This document shows positions 1-7,238 of a stretch of 64,000 nucleotides of DNA, in pieces. The notes below the pieces were generated by a model. The model was not told where the DNA came from, searched no databases, and was given only the letters and a program-made list of their open reading frames with translations. This DNA is from Paraflavitalea sp966211765. Its GTDB lineage: Bacteria > Bacteroidota > Bacteroidia > Chitinophagales > Chitinophagaceae. Each line of letters opens with the position of its first letter. Position 1 is the stretch's first letter. The DNA is taken from contig CBIHOV010000008.1 in the NCBI GenBank assembly GCA_966211765.1, positions 62,001 to 126,000 of the forward strand, given 5' to 3'. A program made the translations under genes and the position numbers.

Positions 1-7
1 GGCTGAT

Positions 8-763
8 ATGCATGTATTGATCATTGAAGACGAAAAACCCGCCGCGGAAAAATTAAGGAAAGCGCTTCAGGCCTGCGATCCATCGATCCAGGTAGTGAAT
101 GTATTGGGCAGTATACAACAGGCCGCAGCCTGGCTGGAAGAACATCCGGCCCCTGCCATGATCTTTATGGACATTGAGCTCAGCGATGGATTGTCATTCA
201 GGATCTTCGAAAAAACAACGATCAATTGTCCCGTGATCTTTACCACGGCTTATGACGAGTACTGGCAGGAAGCGTTTGAACACAACAGCATCGACTATTT
301 GTTAAAGCCCATTAAACAGGTAAAGCTGGAAGCCGCTTTAAAAAAATATGAGAAGCTGAGGCAGTACTTTTCTGCCAATTACCAAAACCTGGTCAACTGG
401 CAACAAAAGCCTGTAGAAAGCGGATACAAAAAACGTTTCCTGGTAAAACGCGGATCAGATTATGTGAGTATTAAAACTGAGGACATCGCTTATTTCTATG
501 CTACCCACAAGCTGGTTTGCATGGTCGATAACAAAGGACAAAAATTTATCCTGGATCAGTCTTTAAGTGACATTGAAATGCAGCTGGATACTACTTTTTT
601 TTACCGGGTAAACCGTAAATACCTCGTCAATATGAGCGCCATCAAACGTATTAAAACTTATCCTAAAAGTAAATTGCTGCTCGAAGTAGAGCCAGCTTTA
701 CAGGAAGAAATTGTGATCAGTCAGGAAAATGTAGCCGCTTTTAAGCAATGGATGGAGCAATAA
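8..763 (+). CDS. LytTR-family two-component response regulator
   Basis: Response regulator of the LytR/AlgR type (251 aa). Residues 1-120 form a receiver domain: acidic pocket E7/D8, phosphoacceptor D55 in the strand MIFMD, T79/T80, and the switch lysine K100 in LLKP. Residues about 145-250 form a LytTR DNA-binding domain (FLVKRGSDYVSI, RVNRKYLVN). Family knowledge: phosphorylation by a LytS/YehU-type kinase alters promoter binding. The window opens with TGA at 4-6, one base before this ATG, which is probably the stop of an upstream cognate histidine kinase in the same operon; that gene is not visible. The target genes cannot be read from the sequence. Confidence 0.93.
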   Translation: MHVLIIEDEKPAAEKLRKALQACDPSIQVVNVLGSIQQAAAWLEEHPAPAMIFMDIELSDGLSFRIFEKTTINCPVIFTTAYDEYWQEAFEHNSIDYLLKPIKQVKLEAALKKYEKLRQYFSANYQNLVNWQQKPVESGYKKRFLVKRGSDYVSIKTEDIAYFYATHKLVCMVDNKGQKFILDQSLSDIEMQLDTTFFYRVNRKYLVNMSAIKRIKTYPKSKLLLEVEPALQEEIVISQENVAAFKQWMEQ

Positions 764-764
764 T

Positions 765-795
765 AAAAAAACCCCGGCTTATCTGCCAGGGTCTT
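765..795 (-). terminator. Intrinsic terminator between convergent genes
   Basis: Inverted repeat CCCCGGC (772-778) and GCCAGGG (785-791) with one mismatch. On the minus strand it is followed by a run of seven T, so it most likely ends the Spy-like gene at 821-1231. The plus direction lacks a T-tract. Confidence 0.65.
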
Positions 796-820
796 GCTAA
801 TTACATAGAGATCGGAATAA

Positions 821-1231
821 TTAATTATTTCCACCGCCACCACCGCCTTGACGACGTTGAGGACGTAAAGAAGGTTCAATTTCGTCTTTCCATTTTTTAT
901 ATTGGCCTTCGTCGAAGATCTTCTTCAGTTCATCATCCCTGTCTGCTGCCATCTTCTGGCTCTTTTCACGCATCGCGTCACGGTCAGGTTGAGCACCACC
1001 AGCGCGCATTTCTTCCATCATTTTGTCCCTGGTCCTGAAATATTTCGCAAAAGCGCTGTCGGATTTGGTAGTTTGATCAGGTGTAAGCTTGAGGTCTACC
1101 AATTTTTCTTTAACTGCTTTCAGTTGTTCTTCGGGTGTACGACGTTGAAAACCGCCGCCGCCGCCTTGTGCATTGGCAGTATAAATGCCGGCGATTGCTA
1201 CAGTTATCATTAAGAAGATTGCTTTTTTCAT
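821..1231 (-). CDS. Secreted Gly-rich Spy/CpxP-like (LTxxQ) hypothetical protein
   Basis: A 136-aa exported protein. Residues 1-21 are a clean Sec signal peptide ending TANA before Q22. The mature protein starts with a glycine run, continues as a charged helical region (residues about 32-120) containing LKLTPDQ, and ends with a second glycine run. The LTPDQ motif and helical, Met/Lys/Glu-rich character resemble the Spy/CpxP LTxxQ family of periplasmic chaperone or metal-stress proteins, but the match is weak and rests on pattern only. It converges on the LytTR regulator gene, with a terminator in the 57-bp gap. Function unassigned. Confidence 0.8.
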   Translation of the reverse strand: MKKAIFLMITVAIAGIYTANAQGGGGGFQRRTPEEQLKAVKEKLVDLKLTPDQTTKSDSAFAKYFRTRDKMMEEMRAGGAQPDRDAMREKSQKMAADRDDELKKIFDEGQYKKWKDEIEPSLRPQRRQGGGGGGNN

Positions 1232-1316
1232 TGCAATAATTGTTTATGTGTTTTAAAATTGACTGTATAAATTGGATGGCAATTGCGGGCAAAACCTGCG
1301 GTATACCCCTATAAAA

Positions 1317-1331
1317 TTAACCGGTGGTTAA
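1317..1331. promoter_or_regulatory. 15-bp palindrome upstream of the DUF5606 gene
   Basis: TTAACCGGTGGTTAA, a perfect 6-bp inverted repeat with a 3-bp spacer, lies in the divergent region between the Spy-like gene and the DUF5606 gene. It could be an operator. No regulator can be named. Confidence 0.3.
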
Positions 1332-1471
1332 CAATTTGCCCTGGACTCCGGAACTATGCAATCGGGAGGCCGGGGATAAAAAAAGACCGGATTTGGAGAG
1401 ATAGGCAAGTTTTGGAACAGGGTTTGCCGAATTCCGTTTATCTTGCATATCCTTTAAAATTTCTTCCCGAT

Positions 1472-2104
1472 ATGGAATATGGAAAAATCATAGCGGTAAC
1501 AGGGTTACCCGGATTATACGAGTTAGTAAGCAGTAAGAGCGATGGAGCTATTGTTCGTTCCCTGGACGATCAGTCTACCCGGTTTGTATCCAGCCGGGTA
1601 CATAATTTCTCACATTTAGAAAGTATTGAGATATATACCGTACGCGACAATGTGAACCTGGCAAGCATTTTCCAGGCCATGCAAGGCAGTGGAGAGAAAT
1701 TGCCCGACGGTAAGGACAACAATGCCCTGAAGAAGTACTTTGAGAAAGTGTACCCCGATCTCGATTTCGAGCGCGTGTATGCCAGTGATATGAAGAAAAT
1801 GGTGAAATGGCTGACTGTCCTCGACGCTAACAAGGTGGAAATCAAGCTACGCGAGCTTTCAGAAGAGCCTGCTGAGGAAGCAGTACTGGAAGAAAAAGCG
1901 CCAGAACCAGTAGCTGAAGAGCCCAAAGCTCCTGCCAAAAAAGCGGCCGCCAAATCAACAGCCAAGAAAGAAAAAGCTGTAGAAGAAGAGGCCGAAACAG
2001 CAGAAAAGCCCAAGAAAAAAGCAGCTCCTAAGGCTAAAAAGGCCGAGGAAGGTGGAGAAGAGCCGGTAAAAAAGAAAGCCGCTCCGAAAAAGACCAAGGA
2101 ATAA
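1472..2104 (+). CDS. DUF5606 domain protein with a histone-H1-like tail
   Basis: A 210-aa protein starting MEYGKIIAVTGLPGLYEL, which fits the N-terminus of the Bacteroidetes family DUF5606. The reading frame stays open 63 codons upstream, but that stretch is low quality and the conserved domain begins at this ATG. Residues 1-130 are the folded DUF5606 part (function unknown). Residues about 130-210 are almost only K, A, E and P, with repeated KKAA/PAKK motifs like eukaryotic H1 or bacterial Hc1/AlgP-type DNA-binding tails. The tail may bind nucleic acid; that is inference. A long hairpin follows the stop codon. Confidence 0.85.
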   Translation: MEYGKIIAVTGLPGLYELVSSKSDGAIVRSLDDQSTRFVSSRVHNFSHLESIEIYTVRDNVNLASIFQAMQGSGEKLPDGKDNNALKKYFEKVYPDLDFERVYASDMKKMVKWLTVLDANKVEIKLRELSEEPAEEAVLEEKAPEPVAEEPKAPAKKAAAKSTAKKEKAVEEEAETAEKPKKKAAPKAKKAEEGGEEPVKKKAAPKKTKE

Positions 2105-2122
2105 TTTTTCCTATTTATAACA

Positions 2123-2174
2123 AAAGCTACAACCTTCCGGAACCTGTTTTTTGCAGCCGGGGTTGTAGCTTTAG
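2123..2174 (+). terminator. Hairpin with 12-bp perfect arms after the DUF5606 gene
   Basis: AAAGCTACAACC (2123-2134) pairs exactly with GGTTGTAGCTTT (2161-2172). The loop contains a further CCGG/CCGG pairing. The U-rich stretch after it is short, but position and stem strength suit a terminator between DUF5606 and the M3 peptidase. Confidence 0.65.
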
Positions 2175-2195
2175 TATTTAAACAACGATCTATCT

Positions 2196-3920
2196 ATGAA
2201 TGTTAGCGCTGATATCAAGAAGTTGCCCAGGCATTTTTTACCAGCCGATTTTGTAGTTACAGACTGGAATACCCTGGAGCCTTATTTTAAGGATTTGCTG
2301 GACCGGCCTATCGGAAATTATGCCGAACTGGAAAAATGGCTGTTGGATATGAGTGAATTGGAAGCTGTGGTAAGTGAAGATGCCTGCTGGCGCCAGATAA
2401 AAATGACCTGTGACACAGAGAATAAATCACTGGAAGAGGCATTCGTGTTTTTCGTAACCACCTTGCAGCCCCAGATCCAATTGTATGGCGATAAGCTGAA
2501 CCGTAAACTGGTAGAAAGCCCCTATACCGACCAACTGGACAAGCAAAAGTATTTTACTTACCTGCGCGGTGTGCGGAAGAATATTGAACTCTTCAGGGAA
2601 AAGAATATCCCTCTCCAGTCAGAATTAAGCGTGTTGCAACAACAATATGCAGTGATCTCCGGCAAGATGACAGTAGAAGTGGATGGACAGGAATACACTT
2701 TACAACAGGCAGCCAAATTACTGGAAAGCCCCGACAGGGCATTGCGTGAAACTGTTTACCGTAAAGTGAACGATAGAAGGATCCAGGATAAAGAGGCCTT
2801 GAACGGTTTGTATTCGAAGCTTATTGAAAAACGCCACCAGGTAGCAAATAATGCCGGTTTTTATAACTACCGGGATTATAAGTTCAAAGAACTGGGCCGT
2901 TTTGACTACACCAAGGAAGACTGTTATCAGTTTCATGAAGCTGTTAAGCAACACGTTCTTCCATTGGTCAATGCTATTTACCAAAGGAAGAAAGAAAAAC
3001 TCGGTCTTGATACCTTAAAACCCTGGGACCTTGAAGCACAACCCGCAGGTATTAAACCTTTAACGCCTTTCAAATCAGGCGATGAGTTACTGTCAAAAAG
3101 CATTCAATGCTTCGAAGCCATACGTCCCTTTTTTGCCGATTGCCTGCGGAAAATGAATGAGATGAAACGATTTGACCTGGACAGCCGCAAAGGGAAAGCC
3201 CCTGGAGGTTATAACTGCCCGCTGGCAGAAACCGGTGCTCCTTTCATCTTTATGAATGCAGCAGGCCAGATGAGCGACGTAACCACTATGGTACATGAAG
3301 GCGGCCATGCGGTGCATTCCTTCCTCGCGCATCCTTTGGAACTTAGTTCATTCAAAGAATACCCTATGGAGATAGCAGAAGTAGCCAGCATGGCGATGGA
3401 GCTGTTTAGCATGGATGCCTGGGAAGTATTTTTTGACAACAAGGCAGATCTGCAGCGGGCCAAAGAACATCAGCTGGAGCGTGTAATTACGATCTTTCCA
3501 TGGATTGCTACGATAGATAAATTCCAGCATTGGGTATATGAACATCCAAACCATACTGAAGAAGAGCGCGCAACCCGCTGGATGGAAATACTCAACGAGT
3601 TTTCTTCCGATGTAATCGATTTCAGTGGGCTGGATGATTACCGCACCTATAGCTGGCAACGCCAGTTGCACTTGTTTGAGGTACCATTGTACTATATCGA
3701 ATATGGCATTGCACAATTGGGGGCCATTGGTTTGTGGATGCAATTCAGGCAAAATAAGGAAGCAGCGTTAGACAACTATATGCAGTCTTTAAGTTTAGGC
3801 GGTACCAGAACATTACCGGATTTGTATAAGGCTGCAGGGCTGGAGTTCAACTTTTCACCTGAGAGAATCAAAATCCTTATGAAGTTTGTGCAGGAGGAAA
3901 TGGAAGCAATAAAACGTTGA
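2196..3920 (+). CDS. M3 family oligoendopeptidase (PepF-like)
   Basis: Cytoplasmic zinc metallopeptidase of 574 aa, the usual length for oligoendopeptidase F relatives. The catalytic motif HEGGH is at residues 367-371, with the third zinc ligand E395 in AEVASM, 24 residues later as expected for M3. No signal peptide. Family knowledge: M3 enzymes trim short peptides of about 5-20 residues in a closed channel. It stands alone between two terminators, so it is probably monocistronic. Confidence 0.93.
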   Translation: MNVSADIKKLPRHFLPADFVVTDWNTLEPYFKDLLDRPIGNYAELEKWLLDMSELEAVVSEDACWRQIKMTCDTENKSLEEAFVFFVTTLQPQIQLYGDKLNRKLVESPYTDQLDKQKYFTYLRGVRKNIELFREKNIPLQSELSVLQQQYAVISGKMTVEVDGQEYTLQQAAKLLESPDRALRETVYRKVNDRRIQDKEALNGLYSKLIEKRHQVANNAGFYNYRDYKFKELGRFDYTKEDCYQFHEAVKQHVLPLVNAIYQRKKEKLGLDTLKPWDLEAQPAGIKPLTPFKSGDELLSKSIQCFEAIRPFFADCLRKMNEMKRFDLDSRKGKAPGGYNCPLAETGAPFIFMNAAGQMSDVTTMVHEGGHAVHSFLAHPLELSSFKEYPMEIAEVASMAMELFSMDAWEVFFDNKADLQRAKEHQLERVITIFPWIATIDKFQHWVYEHPNHTEEERATRWMEILNEFSSDVIDFSGLDDYRTYSWQRQLHLFEVPLYYIEYGIAQLGAIGLWMQFRQNKEAALDNYMQSLSLGGTRTLPDLYKAAGLEFNFSPERIKILMKFVQEEMEAIKR

Positions 3921-3978
3921 GCAATAGGCGGTAAAAAAATACCCAGTTAGTGGTATATGGTTTATTCGTTGTAACAAT

Positions 3979-3986
3979 TATCTTTG
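3979..3986 (+). promoter_or_regulatory. Orphan -7 box TATCTTTG
   Basis: Exact match to the Bacteroidetes TAnnTTTG -7 element. No annotated gene follows on this strand for kilobases. The next features are a 9-codon ORF and a terminator, so the product would be an RNA of about 110 nt. Confidence 0.5.
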
Positions 3987-3991
3987 TAAGG

Positions 3992-4102
3992 AATACTTGT
4001 CTACGATAGTAAGATGAGCAATCATCTGATCATCATAAAATAGCTACTAATCAGAGCCTTAACCAAAAGTCCCGGTGTTTCTACATCGGGGCTTTCTTTT
4101 TA
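3992..4102 (+). ncRNA. Candidate small RNA or orphan leader peptide/attenuator
   Basis: Defined by a promoter box at 3979-3986 and a terminator at 4066-4102. Inside, ATG at 4014 opens a 9-codon ORF (MSNHLIIIK, stop TAG) with three consecutive Ile codons, followed by the terminator, which is the layout of an amino-acid attenuator. There is no biosynthetic operon downstream; the next gene is convergent. It may be a stand-alone sRNA or a leader left after loss of its operon. The RNA ends are inferred. Confidence 0.4.
4066..4102 (+). terminator. Strong intrinsic terminator
   Basis: AAAGTCCCGGTG (4066-4077) pairs with CATCGGGGCTTT (4084-4095) through two G-T wobbles, followed by CTTTTTAT. It ends the candidate RNA above. 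Confidence 0.75.
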
Positions 4103-4234
4103 TACCCGAATCCGGTCAATCCAGACTGGTCAACCAATAAGTTGTATTTTCTGCTAAAACAGCCCAGGAAAGGATATGAGGCGAATTAATGACACGTTAA
4201 AAGTGTATTAATGACAAGGTAACCTGATCTTCAT

Positions 4235-4654
4235 TTAGTGGCAATCTTTGCAAACACCAGTTACCACCATTTGAAATTCTTCGGGCTGAAATCCCTCAGG
4301 AAGCTTCACTTCGGGGATCATCACGCTTTCCAGGCAGGTAGTATTGCCGCAGGCGCTGCACACAAAATGAACGTGGTTGTCGTGATGGTGGCCACCGGCA
4401 CAACCTTCTTTACACATGGCATAACGAACAGAATTATCTACCGTAGGGATGCTATGGATAATGCCCTTTTCGAGGAATGTTTGTAGCGTACGGTACACCG
4501 TTACACGATCAAATTTTTCGCCTGTCTTTTTTTCAATATCACCATGCGCAAGTGCACCGCCATTTGTTGCCAAAAACAATTCCAGGATCCTTTTACGGCT
4601 ACCGGTTACACTTAGCTGACTACGCTTTAAAATATTATCGATCTGTGTATCCAT
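4235..4654 (-). CDS. Fur-family metalloregulator (Fur/Zur/PerR type)
   Basis: A 139-aa repressor. Residues 1-80 are the winged-helix DNA-binding domain (RVTVYRTL recognition helix, residues 50-57). The C-terminal half has the two structural-zinc pairs C99/C102 and C135/C138, plus a His-rich sensor stretch (HHHDNHVHF, residues 89-97). Family knowledge: metal binding drives dimerisation and operator binding. The sequence cannot distinguish Fur, Zur and PerR reliably, but an adjacent MerC-like gene and a palindrome at 5420-5434 favour a zinc or related role. It lies 30 bp downstream of the SCO gene on the same strand and is probably co-transcribed with it. Confidence 0.92.
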   Translation of the reverse strand: MDTQIDNILKRSQLSVTGSRKRILELFLATNGGALAHGDIEKKTGEKFDRVTVYRTLQTFLEKGIIHSIPTVDNSVRYAMCKEGCAGGHHHDNHVHFVCSACGNTTCLESVMIPEVKLPEGFQPEEFQMVVTGVCKDCH

Positions 4655-4684
4655 GTTTAGCTTTTTTATCTTTTCTGATAATCG

Positions 4685-5335
4685 TTAATTTCCAAAAAGG
4701 TTATTACTAAATCGTTTTTGAGCAACAGGTTCATCCAACAATCCTTTGATATCCTTTTTAAGCTCTTCAAGTTCTTCCTTCTTCAGTCCATCATAAATTT
4801 TTCTTACCTGACCACTTTTATCAACCAGTGCAAAGAACTGTGTGTGCAAAAACTGGTCATCAATATTCTGCAGGTTGTTCTTTGGATCATCCAGCAAATA
4901 ACTGGTGCGGGCAGTGTTGTACAAACTGTCTTTCCGACCGGTCAGAAACCACCAATGCCGCGTATCCGCTTTAATGGAATCGGCATATACTTTCAATCGC
5001 GCACTGCTATCCGTTTCAGGGTCGCAGGTATGCGAAACGATCAGGAACCGGGATTCATTAAGGAAGGTTTCATGAATGGGGCGCAGGTTGGTGTTCATAA
5101 TGGGGCAGATGCTCTTACACGTAGTGAAAAAGTACTCCGCCACATATACTTTACCATCCAGGTCCCGCTCGGTTACGGTTTTGCCATCCTGGTTAACGAA
5201 TTGAAAAGGAAGAACATAGCTCAAAACAGGCAGCTTAACCTTGCCATAGCCCGGGATCACCCGGGTGAGGACTATATAAAAGCCAATGACGAGAACTAGG
5301 AAAAATCCAATATAAAATACGAATTTTTTATTCAT
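4685..5335 (-). CDS. SCO1/SenC-family copper/thiol protein
   Basis: Membrane-anchored periplasmic thioredoxin-fold protein of 216 aa. Residues 7-26 form an N-terminal membrane anchor. The copper/redox motif CKSIC is C73 and C77, and the conserved distal His is H164 (FLHTQFF). Family knowledge: SCO proteins deliver copper to, or reduce, the CuA site of cytochrome oxidase. No cytochrome c oxidase gene is nearby; the only oxidase in the window is cytochrome bd, which has no copper. It is first in an operon with the Fur-family gene. A TAACTTTG promoter box ends five bases before its ATG. Confidence 0.92.
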   Translation of the reverse strand: MNKKFVFYIGFFLVLVIGFYIVLTRVIPGYGKVKLPVLSYVLPFQFVNQDGKTVTERDLDGKVYVAEYFFTTCKSICPIMNTNLRPIHETFLNESRFLIVSHTCDPETDSSARLKVYADSIKADTRHWWFLTGRKDSLYNTARTSYLLDDPKNNLQNIDDQFLHTQFFALVDKSGQVRKIYDGLKKEELEELKKDIKGLLDEPVAQKRFSNNLFGN

Positions 5336-5340
5336 GGATG

Positions 5341-5348
5341 CAAAGTTA
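5341..5348 (-). promoter_or_regulatory. -7 box TAACTTTG of the SCO-fur operon
   Basis: Exact TAnnTTTG element, read on the minus strand, ending five bases before the SCO start codon. The expected transcription start falls at or inside the ATG, so the mRNA is probably leaderless. Confidence 0.6.
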
Positions 5349-5419
5349 GGAAATCGGGGCTAAGGGCTTCCTGTAACCAGCCGCCTTAAACGGTACAGCT
5401 ACCAATTTAAGATTTCGTT

Positions 5420-5434
5420 TGCAACTTAGTTGCA
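5420..5434. promoter_or_regulatory. Palindromic operator candidate TGCAAC-TTA-GTTGCA
   Basis: Perfect 6-bp inverted repeat with a 3-bp spacer, in the divergent promoter region between the SCO-fur operon and the MerC-like gene. The geometry suits a dimeric Fur-family repressor acting on both transcription units. Assignment to the adjacent regulator is inference. Confidence 0.5.
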
Positions 5435-5450
5435 TATGAAAGTTTTCCCT

Positions 5451-5458
5451 TATCTTCG
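5451..5458 (+). promoter_or_regulatory. -7-like box TATCTTCG of the MerC-like gene
   Basis: One mismatch to TAnnTTTG, four bases before ATG 5463. It supports that ATG over the upstream TTG (5430) or ATG (5436), which lie in the operator and promoter. Confidence 0.45.
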
Positions 5459-5462
5459 CGCC

Positions 5463-5855
5463 ATGAATTTCAGGTTTAACTGGGACGCATTGGGAATCGC
5501 TACTTCTGTAGCCTGCGCTATACATTGCGCAATCCTGCCGCTTTTGCTCACCAGCTTGCCTATTTTTGGCATCAACATCATTGAGAATGTATTGCTGGAA
5601 TATGTGATGATCCTTATCGCATTTGTCATTGGAATGTACTCCCTTTGGCACGGCTACCGGAAGCATCATCACAATTATTTGCCGGCCATTGTTTTTTGTG
5701 TAGGCATTATATTGCTGATTGCCAAGCAAATATGGCATAATTACCAACTTTGGCTACTCCCCTTCGCAGTAGTTTTCATTGTATCAGCCCACGTTATCAA
5801 TTACCGCGCCTGCCGTATACACGACCACGCCCACGCCGATGACTGCGATCATTAA
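5463..5855 (+). CDS. MerC-like membrane protein
   Basis: A 130-aa inner-membrane protein with four hydrophobic segments (residues about 9-35, 40-62, 70-90, 95-112). The first carries CAIHC (C18, C22), matching the metal-binding Cys pair of MerC. The C-terminus is rich in His, Asp and Cys (HDHAHADDCDH). Family knowledge: MerC transports mercury in mer operons. There is no merA or merR here, and chromosomal MerC-like genes beside Fur-family regulators are more likely to handle zinc or another divalent metal. A candidate operator lies directly upstream. Confidence 0.82.
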   Translation: MNFRFNWDALGIATSVACAIHCAILPLLLTSLPIFGINIIENVLLEYVMILIAFVIGMYSLWHGYRKHHHNYLPAIVFCVGIILLIAKQIWHNYQLWLLPFAVVFIVSAHVINYRACRIHDHAHADDCDH

Positions 5856-5940
5856 GAATAGTTGGGAGGGCTGGCAAGCCCGAAAGAGCGGCTGTACAGG
5901 CTTTTTAGAAAGAAAACAACAATTCCTTGTTGGGGTTTGT

Positions 5941-5948
5941 TATTTTTG
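5941..5948 (+). promoter_or_regulatory. -7 box TATTTTTG of the NifU-like gene
   Basis: Exact TAnnTTTG element 21 bases upstream of ATG 5970. It supports the shorter start over an in-frame ATG at 5862. Confidence 0.5.
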
Positions 5949-5969
5949 TACTTTAAAATACTGGGAATT

Positions 5970-6566
5970 ATGATTAAAACAGGCAGTCCGGTTATCAGTA
6001 TCTATACGGAGATGACACCCAATCCGGAAACCATGAAGTTTGTGGCCAATAAGCTTTTGTATCCGGGTAAAAGCATTGACTTTCCCGATGTAGAAAGCGC
6101 AAAACCCTCTCCACTGGCTACAGAACTATTCGGCTTTCCTTTCATCAGGGCTGTTTTCATTGCCTCCAACTTTGTGACTTTGACTAAAACGTCCGAAACG
6201 GAATGGACGGATGTAATACCTACTATCCGCCAGTTTCTGAAAGAATACCTGGAAGAAGGAAAAGCTGTGATCAATGAAGATGAAGTGGCAGTTATTGTAC
6301 CGCAAAGCAGCAATACAGTTTCCGCCGATGATGATGATGTGGTAAAACGTATTAAAGAGCTATTGGAAAACTACGTTAAGCCGGCAGTAGAAATGGATGG
6401 CGGCGCTATCCAGTTTAAGAGCTATGACGATGGCGTGGTTAACCTCATGTTGCAGGGTTCCTGCAGTGGATGTCCCTCTTCCATGATCACCCTGAAAGCG
6501 GGCATCGAAGGAATGATGAAGCGCATGATACCAGAGGTAAAGGAAGTAGTAGCAGAAGCAGAATAA
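5970..6566 (+). CDS. NifU-family Fe-S scaffold/carrier protein (Nfu type)
   Basis: A 198-aa protein with an Nfu N-terminal domain (residues 8-95, starting ISIYTEMTPNPETMKF) and a C-terminal NifU-like domain (residues 122-195) carrying the cluster motif CSGC (C165, C168). Family knowledge: Nfu proteins hold a [4Fe-4S] cluster between two subunits and pass it to target enzymes. Likely clients nearby include NadA, which is [4Fe-4S]-dependent. The start was chosen at the conserved N-terminus, with a promoter box 21 bases upstream. A strong terminator follows the stop. Confidence 0.93.
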   Translation: MIKTGSPVISIYTEMTPNPETMKFVANKLLYPGKSIDFPDVESAKPSPLATELFGFPFIRAVFIASNFVTLTKTSETEWTDVIPTIRQFLKEYLEEGKAVINEDEVAVIVPQSSNTVSADDDDVVKRIKELLENYVKPAVEMDGGAIQFKSYDDGVVNLMLQGSCSGCPSSMITLKAGIEGMMKRMIPEVKEVVAEAE

Positions 6567-6590
6567 GATTACCGAGAATTAATTTATATA

Positions 6591-6627
6591 AACCCTTCTG
6601 TTTGCAGCAGAAGGGTTTTGTATTTAC
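6591..6627 (+). terminator. Strong intrinsic terminator
   Basis: AACCCTTCTG (6591-6600) and CAGAAGGGTT (6608-6617) are a perfect 10-bp stem with a 7-nt loop, followed by TTGTATTT. It ends the NifU-like gene. Confidence 0.88.
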
Positions 6628-6710
6628 AGCATTAGCGGCGGGACTATTTATTGCAATGGCTTGGCTTTGTAGCCTGCTTACTGTAAATTACAGTTAAACA
6701 GCTTGTATAT

Positions 6711-7238
6711 ATGCTGGCATTGTACATCGTTTATTGCTTTATTGGCATCATCCTGATTTTGTTGGTGATAGCCTTCTTTCTGCCTGCCAAATACCATATT
6801 GAAAAGTCGCTGGTGATTATAAAACCGGTACGGGATGTAATGTCGCGGGTGGCCGATCTTAATTATTATGCGCGCTGGAATCCCTGGCAGATGATGGAAC
6901 CAGGCAGTAAGATGACCATCAAGGGCGCCCCGCAAACCCCTGGTCATGAATACTGGTGGAAGGGTAAAAAAATTGGTGAGGGGCGGTTGATACTACGCAG
7001 CATCGATCAAAAACATGTTCACTTTGGCCTCGAATTCATAAGACCCTGGAAAAGTTTTGCCAACGACAACTGGTTGTTTGAAGAATGGGGCAATGGAGAA
7101 ACGAAAGTAACCTGGCAAAACAATGGCGACCTTCCTTACCCCATGGCTCGACTAATGGGGCCTTTTTTAATCAAGAACCTCAATAAGCAGTTTGAAGAAG
7201 GGTTGCGTAACCTTAAAAAACTTTGTGAGGGATTGTGA
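6711..7238 (+). CDS. SRPBCC-family (START-like) membrane-anchored protein
   Basis: A 175-aa protein with an N-terminal membrane helix (residues 2-24). A polyketide-cyclase/SRPBCC fold (residues about 30-172) follows, recognised from KYHIEKSLVIIKPVRDV, YARWNPWQ and a C-terminal long helix (NLNKQFEEGLRNLKKL). These folds bind hydrophobic ligands; the ligand is unknown. The stop codon overlaps the GTG at the start of pnuC, so the two genes are translationally coupled or at least co-transcribed. Confidence 0.82.
   Translation: MLALYIVYCFIGIILILLVIAFFLPAKYHIEKSLVIIKPVRDVMSRVADLNYYARWNPWQMMEPGSKMTIKGAPQTPGHEYWWKGKKIGEGRLILRSIDQKHVHFGLEFIRPWKSFANDNWLFEEWGNGETKVTWQNNGDLPYPMARLMGPFLIKNLNKQFEEGLRNLKKLCEGL

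Larger units (their letters stand above)
3921..4234. other. Gene-free stretch with candidate sRNA or orphan leader
   Basis: This 314-bp stretch between the M3 peptidase and the Fur-family gene holds no convincing gene. It does hold a TAnnTTTG promoter box, a 9-codon ORF and a strong terminator (listed separately). The rest shows no recognisable structure. Confidence 0.6.

Noticed and set aside
1283..1471. 63-codon N-terminal extension of the DUF5606 gene
   Set aside because: The extension has no domain character, and the family starts at MEYGKIIAVTG.
1570..2097. Ser/Ala/Phe-rich 175-codon minus-strand frame
   Set aside because: Complement of the Lys/Glu/Ala-rich tail of the DUF5606 gene; the composition bias explains the lack of stops.
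5862..5969. 36-codon N-terminal extension of the NifU-like gene
   Set aside because: The region holds the TATTTTTG promoter box, and the family start is at ATG 5970.
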